NCBI GenBank assembly: GCA_013400975.1
Contig: WBMZ01000232.1
Location: forward strand, 58,504 to 122,503
Length of the DNA stretch: 64,000 nucleotides
Origin: Atrichornis clamosus
Taxonomy: Eukaryota > Chordata > Aves > Passeriformes > Menuridae
Reading direction: 5' to 3'
In this document: positions 53,701-63,070 of the stretch, in pieces
Layout of the letters: each line of letters opens with the position of its first letter
Position numbering within the stretch: the first letter of the stretch is position 1
Notes under the pieces: generated by a model
The model's input: only the letters and a program-made list of their open reading frames with translations
Databases searched by the model: none
Told to the model about the DNA's origin: nothing
Program-made: the position numbers and the translations under genes

Positions 53701-56114
53701 ACAAAGCTAGAGAAAATTTAACTAGTTCGTACATTGACATTAAAGAGATCACTTCTATAGGTTCACTGCATAACTAAGTAGGTAAGATGCAGTGAGGCAA
53801 ATGACTATCTGCAATTACCTTAAGTGCATCAGTGTGAAGTTTAGTGTAAATACCAAGTTTAAATCTATGCACTCACAAGTATCACTCAAAACCAAAAAAG
53901 CTCGTAACAAAATAGCTTCATTAAAACCTGATAAATCCAGAGACAAAAATCAGAAACATCTTAAAACCCATTACAGGATTTCTCATGTACACTGGTGTCA
54001 CTGGTGCAAAACTAAAAGATTTTGTGTATGAAACAACAACAGAAATACCAGTTTTGAATGTGGTCACGACAAAAAAAAAAAAGTCTCCTTTCTCTGAGTA
54101 ACCTAGTATGAGTTTTAACAATCTGTTAGCAAAATATTTACTCCTGCTAAACCTTCAAAGACCAGAGAGCAACTGTGTGTGTGCACGCATCTGTGCTGGG
54201 GAAATGCTTTGCTCATATCTTTACTGCTACATCATTTCTGGTTTTGATTTTCAACATTTGATTTTAAAACTTTAGATCTGCTGCCCTAGCACTTGGGAGA
54301 ATCAGTAAGCTCAAAGTCTCCCATAAATTTGGAACTTGGATGAAACAGCCATGGCAGAGTTTTCTCGCTCCTGCAGGCATTTGCTGTGTAAAGATTCTTA
54401 AAATGGGTTTTAAAAATTGGGATGTTACTTCCCCCCGCCAAAAACTCTTCCTAATTGTGTCTATACACACTCAGAGATCACAAGTGACCCAGATTCACGT
54501 ACAACAACTCCCTTCTGTTCCAGCAGTTTTTAAAAGTGAGGTTTTGTTACCTACTACTTTGGCAGCTGGAACACGAACAGGTTTAAGATGCAGACTCTAT
54601 GCTAAATTCCCAGCACTCTATCTTGGGCTCAGTTCAGAGCTTTAATAGGTAGCAGAATACTTTTACCATTAAACAGTCTAAGCTCACATCTGAAGAACCT
54701 GATCTGCCTTTCAGCCCCAGCTCAACAAATGCACAGTACATTTGTGAGCGTTTTTGTTCCGTTCTTTTTCTTCTTGGAGAGCCAGAGTACCAATAGCTCT
54801 TAGTGCTTTAGTCTTGATTCCTGTTCCACCCTCTGCATGCTGTATAACTTGGGAACTGAGCAGTGTGTGGGAACCTCCGGTTTGGTACATGTGCTTAAGC
54901 CAAACTTGGAAGTTAAAGCTTTCAAAAAGAATTTTAACTTTCCTCCAATATATTACTGACTTCATTGTCCCTTTAAAAGGAAAAGACTTCACTAAAGGGG
55001 CAGGGGGAATATTCCCAGAAGGTCACCTGAAGCAGCTAGTCTCATTAGGCCCCCTCCACAGGGAATGGACAAAGGTGCTACTCTAGGAAATACGTGCTCG
55101 GAACCACCCCAGAGGAAACTTTTCTCTCTATTTACTCTTGAGAGCCAAGGGAGACTAAACTCCCTGATTAAACTTAGCTCCTGCAAAGTACTGACAGCCA
55201 ATCTGCAGATACGAGTTCGACCTCAAATACTCTGGAGAATGTAGGTCCGGGAGCAAACAAGAAGACAAAAAAAGCAGGTGCTGATTTGCTCCCTCTACCA
55301 AGTGGCAGCAGGTTAGCAAGGACCCCACCCAGGTCTCCAAGGGAAATCAGGAGCAGAGTGGACTAGAGCTGAGTAGACACATGGCTATTCAGAATGGAGA
55401 AGACAGTCGGTCATCTAAAAGCTGAGTGCCACAAGTGAATCCCTTCGCAAACTAGGAGCACAAAAGCGAGCAAGCAAAGATGGGTGAAACACTCCTCACT
55501 TCGAGAGCTCAAACATTGCTGAGGCTGGGTGAAAACCACAGGGCTGGTTTCACACTGCTACACCTGGCCACCACTGTGCTGCCAGGAGGAGGAGGGGGAG
55601 CAAGAGACCACCATGTCCCCAGGAGCATGGGGCTGTGGGAAGCACGGGAGGATTTACTCTCTTCCTCCCGAGAGCACAGGGCAGCATTATTAGCATCAGA
55701 AATCCAGCAACCATCTCCACAACCCAGTTATCTGTGCTTTTTGATTCAGATTTTAACTTTATCTCCCTATTTCACCATTTATTTCCTCATCCTCCACAGA
55801 TACGCAGCCTTGCAGCCCTCAAGCCCTGCTCACGCCACAGCAGCTCCGTAGGAAGAAGCAGACAGACCTCCCGAGTTTGGCAGCGAAGGGAAGAAGGCTG
55901 TGACCTACCTCAGATAGTCTCTGCGACACAGGATAAGGTTGGCTTTGGTGTACAAGGTGGAGCCCACCTCCCCCAGGCGACAGTCACAGCAGGCACATTT
56001 CAGGCAGTCCTCATGCCAGTATTTGTCCAGGGCCTTTAGAAGATATCGGTCTTTAATCTTACGGTTGCAGCCAGCACAACCTTTCGGCTTGGTGTCTGGC
56101 TGGACTGAGAGCAT
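8642..56114 (-). CDS. LMO3: LMO3, LIM domain only protein 3 (spliced coding span, standard 145-residue form)
   Basis: The coding sequence joins three exons on the minus strand: 56114-55909, 17587-17462 and 8747-8642. All junctions are GT-AG and both introns are phase 2, splitting Arg69 and Arg111. The 145-residue product has two LIM domains. LIM1 zinc ligands are C13, C16, H34, C37, C40, C43, C63 and D66. LIM2 ligands are C77, C80, H99, C102, C105, C108, C127 and D130. The start [12 protein letters not shown] and the tail [14 protein letters not shown] separate LMO3 from LMO1, LMO2 and LMO4. Family knowledge: LIM-only proteins are nuclear adaptors without DNA-binding ability that tether LDB1 to bHLH, GATA or other factors; LMO3 is mainly neural and linked to neuroblastoma and to HEN/NHLH bHLH partners. 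No frameshift or lost ligand is seen, so the gene looks intact. Length equals that of the known mammalian protein. Confidence 0.97.
8748..17461 (-). other. LMO3: LMO3 intron 3, about 8.7 kb
   Basis: The intron is bounded by donor GTAAGAG and an acceptor with a long T-rich tract ending TTTCAG. Apart from the MIR-like relic next to exon 3 it is unique AT-rich sequence. A stretch at about 15950-16700 contains many TAAT and ATTA cores and looks like possible conserved regulatory DNA, but I cannot test conservation. No gene was recognised. Confidence 0.8.
17171..17346 (-). mobile_element. MIR-like SINE relic beside LMO3 exon 3
   Basis: The segment runs GGATCTCAAAGACCTTTATA, then a GAGAGGAAGTAACATTATTC block, a TTTATTGATGCAGGATTTGG block, GGCACAAAAAG, GGCCAAGGTCACGAAGGATG and ends ACCCAGGTCTC. 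The order and spacing match a nearly full-length reverse-complement MIR-type element. It lies within intron 3, ending about 116 bp from the exon 3 donor. Confidence 0.8.
17462..17587 (-). CDS. LMO3: LMO3 exon 3: first two thirds of LIM domain 2
   Basis: The exon is 126 nt and encodes residues 69 (part) to 111 (part), from [11 protein letters not shown] to CFACQLCNQ. It holds LIM2 ligands C77, C80, H99, C102, C105 and C108. The acceptor reads CTCCAG (17590-17588 for the CAG) after a T-rich tract; the donor G|GTAAGAG starts at 17461. Val73 and Lys94 match LMO3; LMO1 has Thr and Arg at these places. Both flanking introns are phase 2, so the exon is symmetric and its omission would keep the frame while destroying LIM2. 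A MIR-like repeat lies about 116 bp beyond its donor. Confidence 0.97.
20040..20560. promoter_or_regulatory. Possible conserved noncoding element in intron 2
   Basis: Unique, repeat-free sequence with many factor-like cores: GTTAATTACC (20131), GCATAATTAC (20301), AAACAAAG (20351, SOX-like), GGAATG (20364, TEAD-like), and TAATCATTAA near 20510. No frame or repeat explains it. The call is by composition only. Confidence 0.25.
22288..22378 (+). mobile_element. MIR-like SINE relic
   Basis: The segment reads TTCTAAACCTGCCTTCACCA, CTAACTGAGTGGATGACCCT, GGCAACTCACTTAATTTTGG and TCTCAATTTATTCGTTACAA, following the forward MIR core (cctgcctctgccactaac..gtgaccctgggcaactcacttaa..ctcagttt). Diverged fragment in intron 2. 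Confidence 0.75.
25112..25130. repeat. Perfect palindrome, 9-bp arms, 1-nt centre
   Basis: ATTGTGCAC, G, GTGCACAAT. It lies in unique sequence of intron 2. Confidence 0.85.
27290..27360 (+). mobile_element. Possible MIR-like SINE fragment
   Basis: TTTGCACCTCAATTTTCCCA followed by TCTTTACATTG resembles the forward MIR segment ctgtgcctcaattttcccatctgtaaaatg, preceded by a weakly similar ttgtgcaaat stretch. The match is short and could be coincidental. Confidence 0.45.
27547..27582. repeat. Imperfect TG-rich microsatellite
   Basis: TG units interrupted by CG, CA and AAGCA spacers in intron 2. Confidence 0.8.
29211..29240. repeat. TA/TG microsatellite
   Basis: An alternating TA tract runs directly into a TG tract. 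It lies just before the internal CpG-rich block, in intron 2. Confidence 0.9.
29420..30110. promoter_or_regulatory. Internal CpG-rich block in LMO3 intron 2 (possible orphan CpG island)
   Basis: This block has clearly more CpG and GC than the surrounding intron, with clusters around 29420-29520, 29610-29640 and 29750-29960. It contains no CR1 or MIR sequence. Frames across it on both strands are Pro/Arg/Gly-rich and look like GC artefacts. It could be an internal promoter, an enhancer-type orphan island, or just a GC-rich patch. Confidence 0.35.
32744..32814 (+). mobile_element. CR1 LINE 3'-end fragment
   Basis: The segment reads GGAACTATGTGATCTTTAAG, then GTGTCTTCCAACCTGAATGA, and ends with the direct-repeat-like tail CTGTGAGTCTGTGATTCT. 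This is the usual CR1 3' terminus. It is a short, diverged, severely 5'-truncated copy in LMO3 intron 2, antisense to the gene. Confidence 0.85.
32988..33013. repeat. Short perfect tandem repeat, 2 x 13 bp
   Basis: TTATAAGGAATAT occurs twice back to back. It lies in unique AT-rich sequence of intron 2, about 170 bp from a CR1 fragment. Confidence 0.9.
33857..33887. repeat. Perfect inverted repeat, 13-bp arms, 5-nt spacer
   Basis: ATATTTGTACAAA, then CCATG, then TTTGTACAAATAT. Could form a hairpin; no surrounding features explain it. Confidence 0.9.
35691..35775 (-). mobile_element. CR1 LINE 3'-end fragment
   Basis: The plus strand reads AGAATCATTGAATCACAGAA, then GGGTTTTGGGCTGGAAGGAC, and CCTAGTTCCAACCTCCCTGC followed by CATGCCCAGGGAC. 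This is the reverse complement of the CR1 3' end. It is less diverged than the other two copies. It lies in LMO3 intron 2 in the same orientation as the gene. Confidence 0.92.
52517..52544. repeat. Perfect inverted repeat, 13-bp arms, 2-nt spacer
   Basis: ATGTTAACAGCCC, then AA, then GGGCTGTTAACAT. Each arm contains GTTAAC. It lies in a unique non-repeat part of intron 2, next to several TAATG/CATTA cores. Confidence 0.9.
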
Positions 56115-56122
56115 TTGTATAC
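55909..56122 (-). CDS. LMO3: LMO3 exon 2: standard start codon and LIM domain 1
   Basis: The exon is 214 nt. The acceptor, preceded by a pyrimidine tract and reading TTTCAG, ends at 56123; the donor G|GTAGGT lies at 55908-55907. The first 8 nt (56122-56115) are untranslated in the standard form. The ATG at 56114-56112 begins [12 protein letters not shown], followed by all of LIM1 through CRRDYL, ending with two bases of the Arg69 codon. LIM1 spacing is C-x2-C-x17-H-x2-C-x2-C-x2-C-x19-C-x2-D, the normal LIM pattern. The ATG context is weak, with C at -3 and C at +4. The 8 leading bases have no stop and are in frame with the upstream alternative exon at 62437-62461, so the exon can be entered either as 5' UTR plus start or as an internal coding exon. 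Confidence 0.97.
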
Positions 56123-56358
56123 CTGAAACACAAGAAGACAGGGGAAGAGTGAAAATAGATATTCTCACAAGTACAAAAAAGCCCTTGCCCTTTTCTTCCT
56201 CCACCTCGCTGCTCCCCCCACTTTTAAGTTCACTTAAAAGTCAATAGCATAGAGAGGATAAAATAACCCAGCAAGCTGAAAACAATGCTAAGATAAATTT
56301 GAGAGCAGAAACTTCCAGTGCTCTAAGTTCCACAGCTTCTCTTTAACATCTCATTTAC

Positions 56359-56370
56359 CTGGTCTCCTTG
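56359..56370 (-). other. LMO3: Candidate 12-nt microexon upstream of LMO3 exon 2
   Basis: In transcript sense a run of 15 T (56404-56390) and a second T-rich stretch lead to TTTTCAG (CAG at 56373-56371). The 12 bases CAAGGAGACCAG follow, then a donor GTAAATGAG from 56358. The length is a multiple of three and the interval lies about 236 nt before exon 2. If included after the alternative first exon it would keep frame and change the junction Gly region to Ala-Arg-Arg-Pro-Gly. This rests on splice-site appearance only. Confidence 0.2.
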
Positions 56371-56452
56371 CTGAAAAGAAATAAGATTTAAAAAAAAAAA
56401 AAAACATTAAAGCAGTTCTGTTGAAAAGTCATCTACTTTCAGCCAGAGTATC

Positions 56453-56534
56453 CAATATTCAGCAACCCAAAATTTAAATAAACAGAATATCTTCAATATT
56501 TAGTAATGCAAAATTTAAATAAACAGCATATCTA
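56453..56534. repeat. Tandem duplication, two 41-bp copies
   Basis: Copy one (56453-56493) and copy two (56494-56534) both begin CAATATT and share AAAATTTAAATAAACAG followed by a near-identical ATATCT end; they differ at a few positions. It lies in intron 1, about 330 bp upstream of exon 2. Confidence 0.9.
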
Positions 56535-59500
56535 TGATGGCAAACATAGCTAAATCCACATATTTTGACTTATTTGCACTATCTTTATAAAAGCACTTCA
56601 GATTCTAAATAAGACGACTGAAGCTTTTAGAGGCACAGGGCCAGAGTTTCTGGGAGGTTTGACATAGAAATTTTGATGCTGATAGGAGGGTGCTTTGTTT
56701 TTTAATATTTTGGTTCTTATTAGACACATTAAAGAGCTGATGAGATTTCCAAAGACATCAGTGCCACCATCACTAGTTCCAACCTGCAGTGTAGGGACCT
56801 TCTGAAAAATCTGACTTAAAACAATCTGCACAAGGTCAGAGAGTTTCTAGTTTGTCAAGGAAAGAAAAAATAAAAATGCTGCCCCACTTTCCAATCCCAA
56901 TTTTAGCCAACAGCTACTTCGGGACAAGGAGTACAGTAATGTCCATTAAGTCTATATACACCTTTTGATGTAATAGCAGAGAGCATTTAAAAAACAGTTC
57001 CAACACCTGAAATGCTGTTTAATGGACAGAACTGGTAGAAGTGGAGCACAGTTGAGCGATGTTACTCAGAGCAGCACAGGCAGCTTCCAGGGATCCACTC
57101 AAAAATCAATTGCCCTCGACTCTGCAGTAAATGGGGAGAGGTCACTGCCCCAAAGTGCTCACAGACTCCTGGTCAGCTGCAGGAGCTGCCAGCCCATTGC
57201 ACTCAGACCAGTCCTCTGAAAGTTACTTCCTAGAATAAGCAAAAAAAATAGCTCTGTGGATATTTTATTGGACATATGAGAAGGAAAGAACTGACATGCT
57301 GTTCAGCATTAGGTTCTCTCACTGTTTTAAAGCCAGTGATGTAACCTGGAAAAGATGCTACTCATCAGTGAGTACCTGAATATTACAAAGGGAATTTGTC
57401 AAGGCTGGGGAATGAATGCTGTTACCAACAGTCCAGCATTTGGGGTATGGAACCCTGTTATTATACAGAGACTGGGAAAAGTCAAATAGAGTCTCATAAC
57501 AAAGAAAAGCAAATTCAAGAGCCCCTCATCAAGAATGCTCTGCTACCCAGTGTTAAGAAAGCTTTGCAGCCCTAGCTTCTCTCAGCAAATCTCAGCTGTA
57601 ACACTCCAGTCCAGCCAGGCAGGCTCAAGAAGCCAGAACACAAGTTGGGGTTTGTTCGGTTTGGTTTGTGTTTGGTTTTTTAAAATCTCTCATAAGGAAA
57701 GCACAAAAGCCAGCACAACCTTTGAATGGTAGACTGTGCCTTTATGGATATTAATGCTATAAAGATAAGAGGCTGAGGCATCCCAGGGATCTCCACACAG
57801 GTGTAGGTAGAACACATGGAATCTATGTGAACCACAGCCACTGCACAGAGTTAAGTGACTTTCCAACGTTCCCAAGCCAAACTCCCAAGTTCCAGCTGCA
57901 AAAACTGATTGCTGATTAGAAATAATAATTCTTATTGCAACATATGAACGAAACAGCCTTGCTCCCCTCTTTGCAATCTATTATGCATCTTGGAGCAATG
58001 CATTTATCTGTTGGAGGAGCCTTTCACTTGTGTGCAGGCAGTTCTGCCAGCAGACACCCCGAAGCACCACAGCAGTACCGCTGCACAGCACCTAAAGCTC
58101 ATGACAAAAGGGTAAATTCTGCATTTTCCTACCAAGCAGCATAAAAACTGCCAGTGCTGCCCTCCTGTTACTCCCCGATGGATGCTCACAGCTCCTCACC
58201 ACTTAGAGACTCACAAGATCTCTTTCACAAGAGGGAGGATGAGATCCAGTGACCTGCACAGGGCTCCACAGCCTGGGGCAGATCTGGGAACATTTCCTCT
58301 TGAGAAAGCACCACAAGACAGGCTGAGCCTTTACAGTATTTTCAATGGACTGCTGACTCCCCCAAATCCAGGTTACATACATGAAACAGCAAAATAACAT
58401 GATTACAAAAATAAACGCCTCAAAGCAGTGAAAATACAAGATTTTTGGTAAAGAACCTTTACCAGACTGCCAAGGGAAGCCCTGCTGAAGCTCTAATAAC
58501 ATCACTTGGGCAAAAAGCCTTAATCTGTAATGTTGCTTATCACAGCAGAGTATAAATACCCACTAGGTGCCAACAACAGACTTCACCCCAGACCCTCTCT
58601 TTGGCCACGTAGAGGACAAATGCATAAAAACAGCCACAATTTGTATAAACTTCTAGTAACTCAGTAAAAAAAAAAAGTTTAGAAGCATGAAGGGCTGTTC
58701 TAGGACTTTAATCTCTAGCTCGAGGGAAACCAGAATAAACTAGGAGCTAACACAGTTAAAGGCTTTAACGAAAAAAATCTTAATGTAAAAATTTCATCGC
58801 CTGATAAGGAAGCGAGTGAGAGAGTGAAGGCTGACAGTCTCTGATCCAGGCTGATCTACTGTCCTGAGCTGTCTGAAGGGAACAAGATGCCACAGAAACA
58901 CAGCCAAACAAGTGAATGTCTGAGCAGATTGCAGTAATCAAGCCTGATAATTCCCGAGGTAGATGCTGCAAACACGAGGTTATTGTATTACAAATAAAAC
59001 TGCAGCTTGCACATAGCCTGCACAGCTTTTGAGAGGTTTGCTACATGAGGAAAGCTGACAGAGCCCTGTCATTCACACTGGTTAGCCCAAGCCCTTCTTG
59101 TAGGGACAAGGGAAAAGGGGCAGACACCCCATGGAAGGAGTATTTGCAACCCTGCATGTCTGTTTTCCTGAGGCAGAGAGAGAAGGTGGTGCTGACACCC
59201 CAGTGGCAGCATCTTCAGATTAGGGGTTGAATCTGCAGCAGCTTTTGGAGGGAAGGAAGGCTTTTCTCCTCTGATAGATCTGATATTCCCTCACTTTACT
59301 TGCAATGAAGCTGCTTCTATTTTATTATTTAAAAAACCCCAAACTACGGCTTCATCGTAGAAGAAGTTATTCTTTTTTTGATATGTAGAAGGGTTCTAAA
59401 CAAAGTCCAGAAGTATTTGACATCTCTCCAAATTTGCAAATGTCCTTTTTTTCACCTGCCCTGTTTAAATAGCTTAATTTTGACCACAGAACATTTTATT

Positions 59501-59915
59501 ACTCCTTGTTCCCTTTTGTATGAGCCACCTTAATGCAGATCACCTCACAGACCATCTCTCTTCCCTTTAACATTCCCATAAAATCTCCAATGCAGTTGTG
59601 CACTTTTCAGATACGTGCTGGTGTATTTTTAGCTCTCCCTTAATTCGGCAATAGGAATACCTTGCAGCTCACTGTCAGCCAGCTTTTCACAGGCTGCGGT
59701 TTAAGCACTCATTTATTTCTCAGGACATGGGAAGGGCCCTTTCAGAGGCTGACAGCACCCACAAAACCATCCAAACTGCTCATTGCTGAAACACCAGGTA
59801 GCAGTGCACAGCCCTGCTGCCTGGCTGCCTTCCTCCCCCGCTCCCCCAGCAAAGCAGAGCTTACAGAGCACTTTTAAAACATCACACAATTCCCTAAGTG
59901 CTACACCCAGGCTGT

Positions 59916-59938
59916 AAAAAAAAAAAAAAAAAAAAAAA
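59916..59938. repeat. Poly(A) run of 23 nt
   Basis: Uninterrupted A on the plus strand (T in the LMO3 sense) in intron 1. No SINE or processed gene body is attached, so it is probably a homopolymer microsatellite. Confidence 0.9.
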
Positions 59939-62329
59939 GGGGAAAATCAAACCCAGCTTTCTCTTCAGTTCTGCAGAGTCCTACCCATACTCTGCATCAC
60001 AGAGCAGCTCTGTTCTCAGAACTGAGAAATTTCAGTGCCTAGTCTGTCACTGTCAAACAAACCCTTTTTATTTCACCCCAATATGCTTTCAAGGGCTTCC
60101 TCTACCCTTCCCTCCCTTCCTCCACCCCCAGTCCCCAGGATACTGCACATAAACTGCAGAGCTGTGTCAGGAATAAGACTTCTTCATCACCATCCACCAC
60201 CTTTAGGATTTTTGAAGGCAGAACTTAATAACCTGAGTTTCAGGTTTTCAGATTTCTTTCCATCTCCCCGAATAAGTTCAACGCAACTGACTCCCATCCC
60301 TCTTTGCTGTTATTATTGTGTGATGAAACACTGGCAACTGATTTGTAACTATGATTCCACGATAAAGAGGGAAAGGTTGCTGGAAAAAGCTAAATTAGGC
60401 TCCCGGGGAAGGCAGAGGAATAAAAATCCATCTCACTCAAATCATCATCCTTCTCAAAAATCAAAGGGAATGAAGATTTGATGTAATGAACTATATTGTG
60501 TTAGTGATTTAGAAGCATCTGCAAGCAAGATTAGTCCCCTGATGGTGCTGAGCATGGCACAAGACACACAACTCAGTTTCTCGTTTGTGGTACAGGCGGT
60601 CTTAGGGAAGAAGAGTTGGATGTTATGCCCTGGATCACTTACAAACTTTTAAAGACCACTCTTTCCCCCCTTTTCAGAGGCACGCACACAGTTCTACCAA
60701 GGACAGTAGTAGGTATAGCACAAAAGGGAAAACTTGCCTCTACTCCAAAAAAAACCAAATCAGTTTGGAACAAATTTAGTATTGGTGCATCAGTCTTTAA
60801 AAACAAACTGACAGACACCATGCAGCCAGCGATAATTAGAGGTCTAGTAGAATATAAAAAGAATACTTTTCCGATGCTTTCCCACTTTGTAGCTTCATCC
60901 TAAAAGCATTCAGAGCTCCAGCAATTCAGGGCAATGCACACACAGACTTAGAAAAAAAAAGTTAAGGTTTCAGAAGCTAAGAAACATTTCAGAACTCATA
61001 TGTAGCACATCAGGAGTCGTAACTAGTTTTAGATTGGCATGTAAATTGTTCTGTGGAAAATTCTTATTGCCTCCGAGACCCTGCTATTCTGAGTTATTTG
61101 ACAGTTTAAGGGAAATCATAATTAAAAAAAGAGACATAAATAATAGCCTGTGCAGTGTGGTGCACAGAAATAAGTGGAACCATTTCATTTAAACTCTGGT
61201 GAGCTTTTAATTGCCTGGATTGCATTGTGAACCAGCCTAACGGTTGATTGCCTCCATTATGCTCTCTTGTTCTGTGCCATTCATCCGCACAGTCTCAGCT
61301 TCTGTAGTTAACACAACAAAGTAACCGCAACTCCATAACAGTCAGGGCTGCTTTAAAAAATAAAAGTAAGGGGTTTACTACTCTGAATATAGTCTCTTCT
61401 GTCTACTTTTGAGTTAATTTTCCACGGTATATAACTAAACTTCACCTCCTGCCCCTTCTTCTACAGAGGAATCTGCTTTTTGCTGTATTTTTTTTGAATT
61501 TTTTTTTCTAAATAAAAGATACGGGTTGGGAAGGGGGGATAAAAAAAAAAAAAGAAAAGAGGTTAGGTAAAACATAAAAATGGGAATGCAGTCCCACAGC
61601 TGGGAGCAGTGATACAGATTAAAAGAATTTGGCCAACATGGCTAGTCGATTGCCAAGAGACACCAAACAAAAGATTTCTCTTCTTCTTTCCCCTTCTCTT
61701 TTTGAAAGCTAGATTGGGCCTAAAAGCTTGTTTCTCTCTGTTCACTGGCCCAGAGCATCCCTGCAGGCTGTAGCCCCCTAAGGGACAGCACAGCAAATAG
61801 ATGTACCCAGATCCCAGGGACGGGAGCTGCTTAGCTATGTTCCTACCCCTGCCGTGTCCCCCCATCTCTCTCCCCCCGCCCCAGCCACCCCCCCTCCTTT
61901 TTTAGAGCAGTGGTGCTGGGAACCAATTTGATTCCCTTTTTCTCCAATGCAGCTGCAAGGCTCAGAGATACTGACATTTTTCCACTCTTATCAGTTTAAT
62001 TACAGTTACCATGGCAGCAAAGTGCTAGTGCTTGGCAAAGGCCAACAAGAGATTTGCAAGACTGAGTTCAATTTTGATGCAGCTCACATGCAAAATAAAA
62101 AAATAAATAAGAAACATATACTCCACAACAAAGAATCCCTTTTAGGAGTTAGACGCTCGAGCCTTTTATGCCCATTCCTTCCCGAGCATCACACGGATGC
62201 AGAGAGGGAGGTGTCGGGGACAGCACATCGCGATGTTTGTTGCGCCGAGTACAAGGAATCGCTTCAAAGAGCGGTCCTACAGAGCTGTCCTAGGAAGCGG
62301 CATTTCGGGTCTCTGAGGAGCACACGCTG

Positions 62330-63070
62330 GCACAGCCGCCGGCCACAGCACTTGAAGGTGGAAGAGGAAGGAGGACCCCCCCCGCCTCCCCCGGGAGCGC
62401 ACCGCTGCGCGCCAGCGCCGGCCACCGCCGCCTTACCAAAACTTTTCTCCTTTTTCTGCATGAGTTGATTTACGGGCGCCTGGAGAGCTCCTTCTCATTG
62501 AAGCACCAAATCCCGGCAAAAGTAGCAAGTGCTTCCTCGGCTCGGGTCAAGTGAGCGGGAGCGCGGCGCGCCGCGGCGGGGGCGGGGGGCGGCGGGGACG
62601 GGGACGCAGGGGGGGCACGGCACACCCCGAGCCGCCGGCCCCGCACGGCGATGGCGAGCGACAAAGCCACATGCTCCCCTAACTCTGCCGTAAGCCTATA
62701 ATCCCAGCGGTCTCTTAGCTTTGTTGTAACAAATGGGTTTGATTAAACTGTCACATGCGGCGTTAGCATACCGTATCGCGCTCGGTATGGAGGGAGAAGG
62801 GGGGGGGGGGAGAAGGGAAAAAAAAAAAGAGGAGAAAAGAGAAATGCTCGCAGACAGAAGTGCTCTGCTTCCTAACGCCAGCCTGGCTGCCCTTCCCGCA
62901 CGCCGCTCCGGGAGAGGGAGGATGCGTGAGTCCGGACCCCGCAGCCCGTCCGCGTCCCTGCCGCCCCCGGCCCGCTCTGCCCTCCGGGCTCCCCGCCCCG
63001 CTCCTGCCTTCGCTCTGCCCAAAGGGTTAACCCTGCACCGAACCAGCTGCAAATTAAACTGCTGTACGGG
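62330..63070. promoter_or_regulatory. LMO3: CpG island over the LMO3 5' end (probable promoter region)
   Basis: This is the most GC- and CpG-dense stretch of the window, with runs such as GCGCGGCGCGCCGCGGCGGG around 62561 and further CpG clusters at 62380-62430 and 62880-63000. It contains the alternative first exon and its donor. A G run at 62799-62810 followed by an A run at 62818-62828 sits inside it. No canonical TATA box at a convincing distance was seen, which fits a CpG-island promoter. The transcription start site cannot be placed from sequence alone. Antisense frames through this region, rich in Pro, Gly and Ala, look like GC artefacts. Confidence 0.7.
62437..62461 (-). CDS. LMO3: LMO3 alternative first coding exon (adds 11 N-terminal residues)
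   Basis: An ATG at 62461-62459 opens MQKKEKSF followed by one base of a Gly codon, then a strong donor G|GTAAGG (GT at 62436-62435). Spliced to exon 2 at 56122 the frame reads MQKKEKSFGIQ then MLSVQ, giving a 156-residue protein. An in-frame TGA at 62497-62495 precedes the ATG with no other ATG between, so this is the first available start. The paralogue LMO1 also carries 11 residues before MLSVQ, from a separate first exon, which supports this structure. I believe a similar longer LMO3 isoform exists in mammals but cannot check. The exon lies in the CpG island. The ATG context is weak (C at -3), which would allow leaky scanning to the exon 2 start. Confidence 0.75.

Larger units (their letters stand above)
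17588..55908 (-). other. LMO3: LMO3 intron 2, about 38 kb
   Basis: The intron is bounded by donor GTAGGTCAC and acceptor CTCCAG. It is mainly unique AT-rich sequence with few repeats: CR1 fragments near 32.75 and 35.7 kb, MIR-like relics near 22.3 and 27.3 kb, a TA/TG microsatellite at 29.2 kb and a TG-rich patch at 27.55 kb. An internal CpG-rich block spans about 29.4-30.1 kb. GC-richer stretches at about 25.5-26.1 kb and 41.3-42.1 kb contain longish chance frames on both strands with no recognisable domain or exon structure. No nested gene was recognised. Confidence 0.85.
56123..62436 (-). other. LMO3: LMO3 intron 1 (between the alternative first exon and exon 2)
   Basis: About 6.3 kb of mostly unique AT-rich sequence. 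It holds a 41-bp tandem duplication near exon 2, a 23-nt A run at 59916-59938, a possible microexon, and a unique stretch at about 61120-61345 that looks constrained. Weak MIR-like traces occur near 57845-57895 and 58225-58300. No other gene was recognised; open frames here are short and have low-complexity or random composition. Confidence 0.75.

Noticed and set aside
57845..58300. Two MIR-like traces (GTTAAGTGACTTTCCAACG and CAGTGACCTGCACAGGGCTC)
   Set aside because: Each match is under about 60 bp and too diverged to call with confidence by eye.
59916..59938. Poly(A) run considered as the tail of a retrocopy
   Set aside because: No recognisable gene or SINE body precedes it and no target-site duplication was seen.
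61947..62468. 173-residue plus-strand frame antisense to the LMO3 first exon
   Set aside because: It includes a proline run from the CpG island and ends within it; explained by GC composition rather than by a gene.
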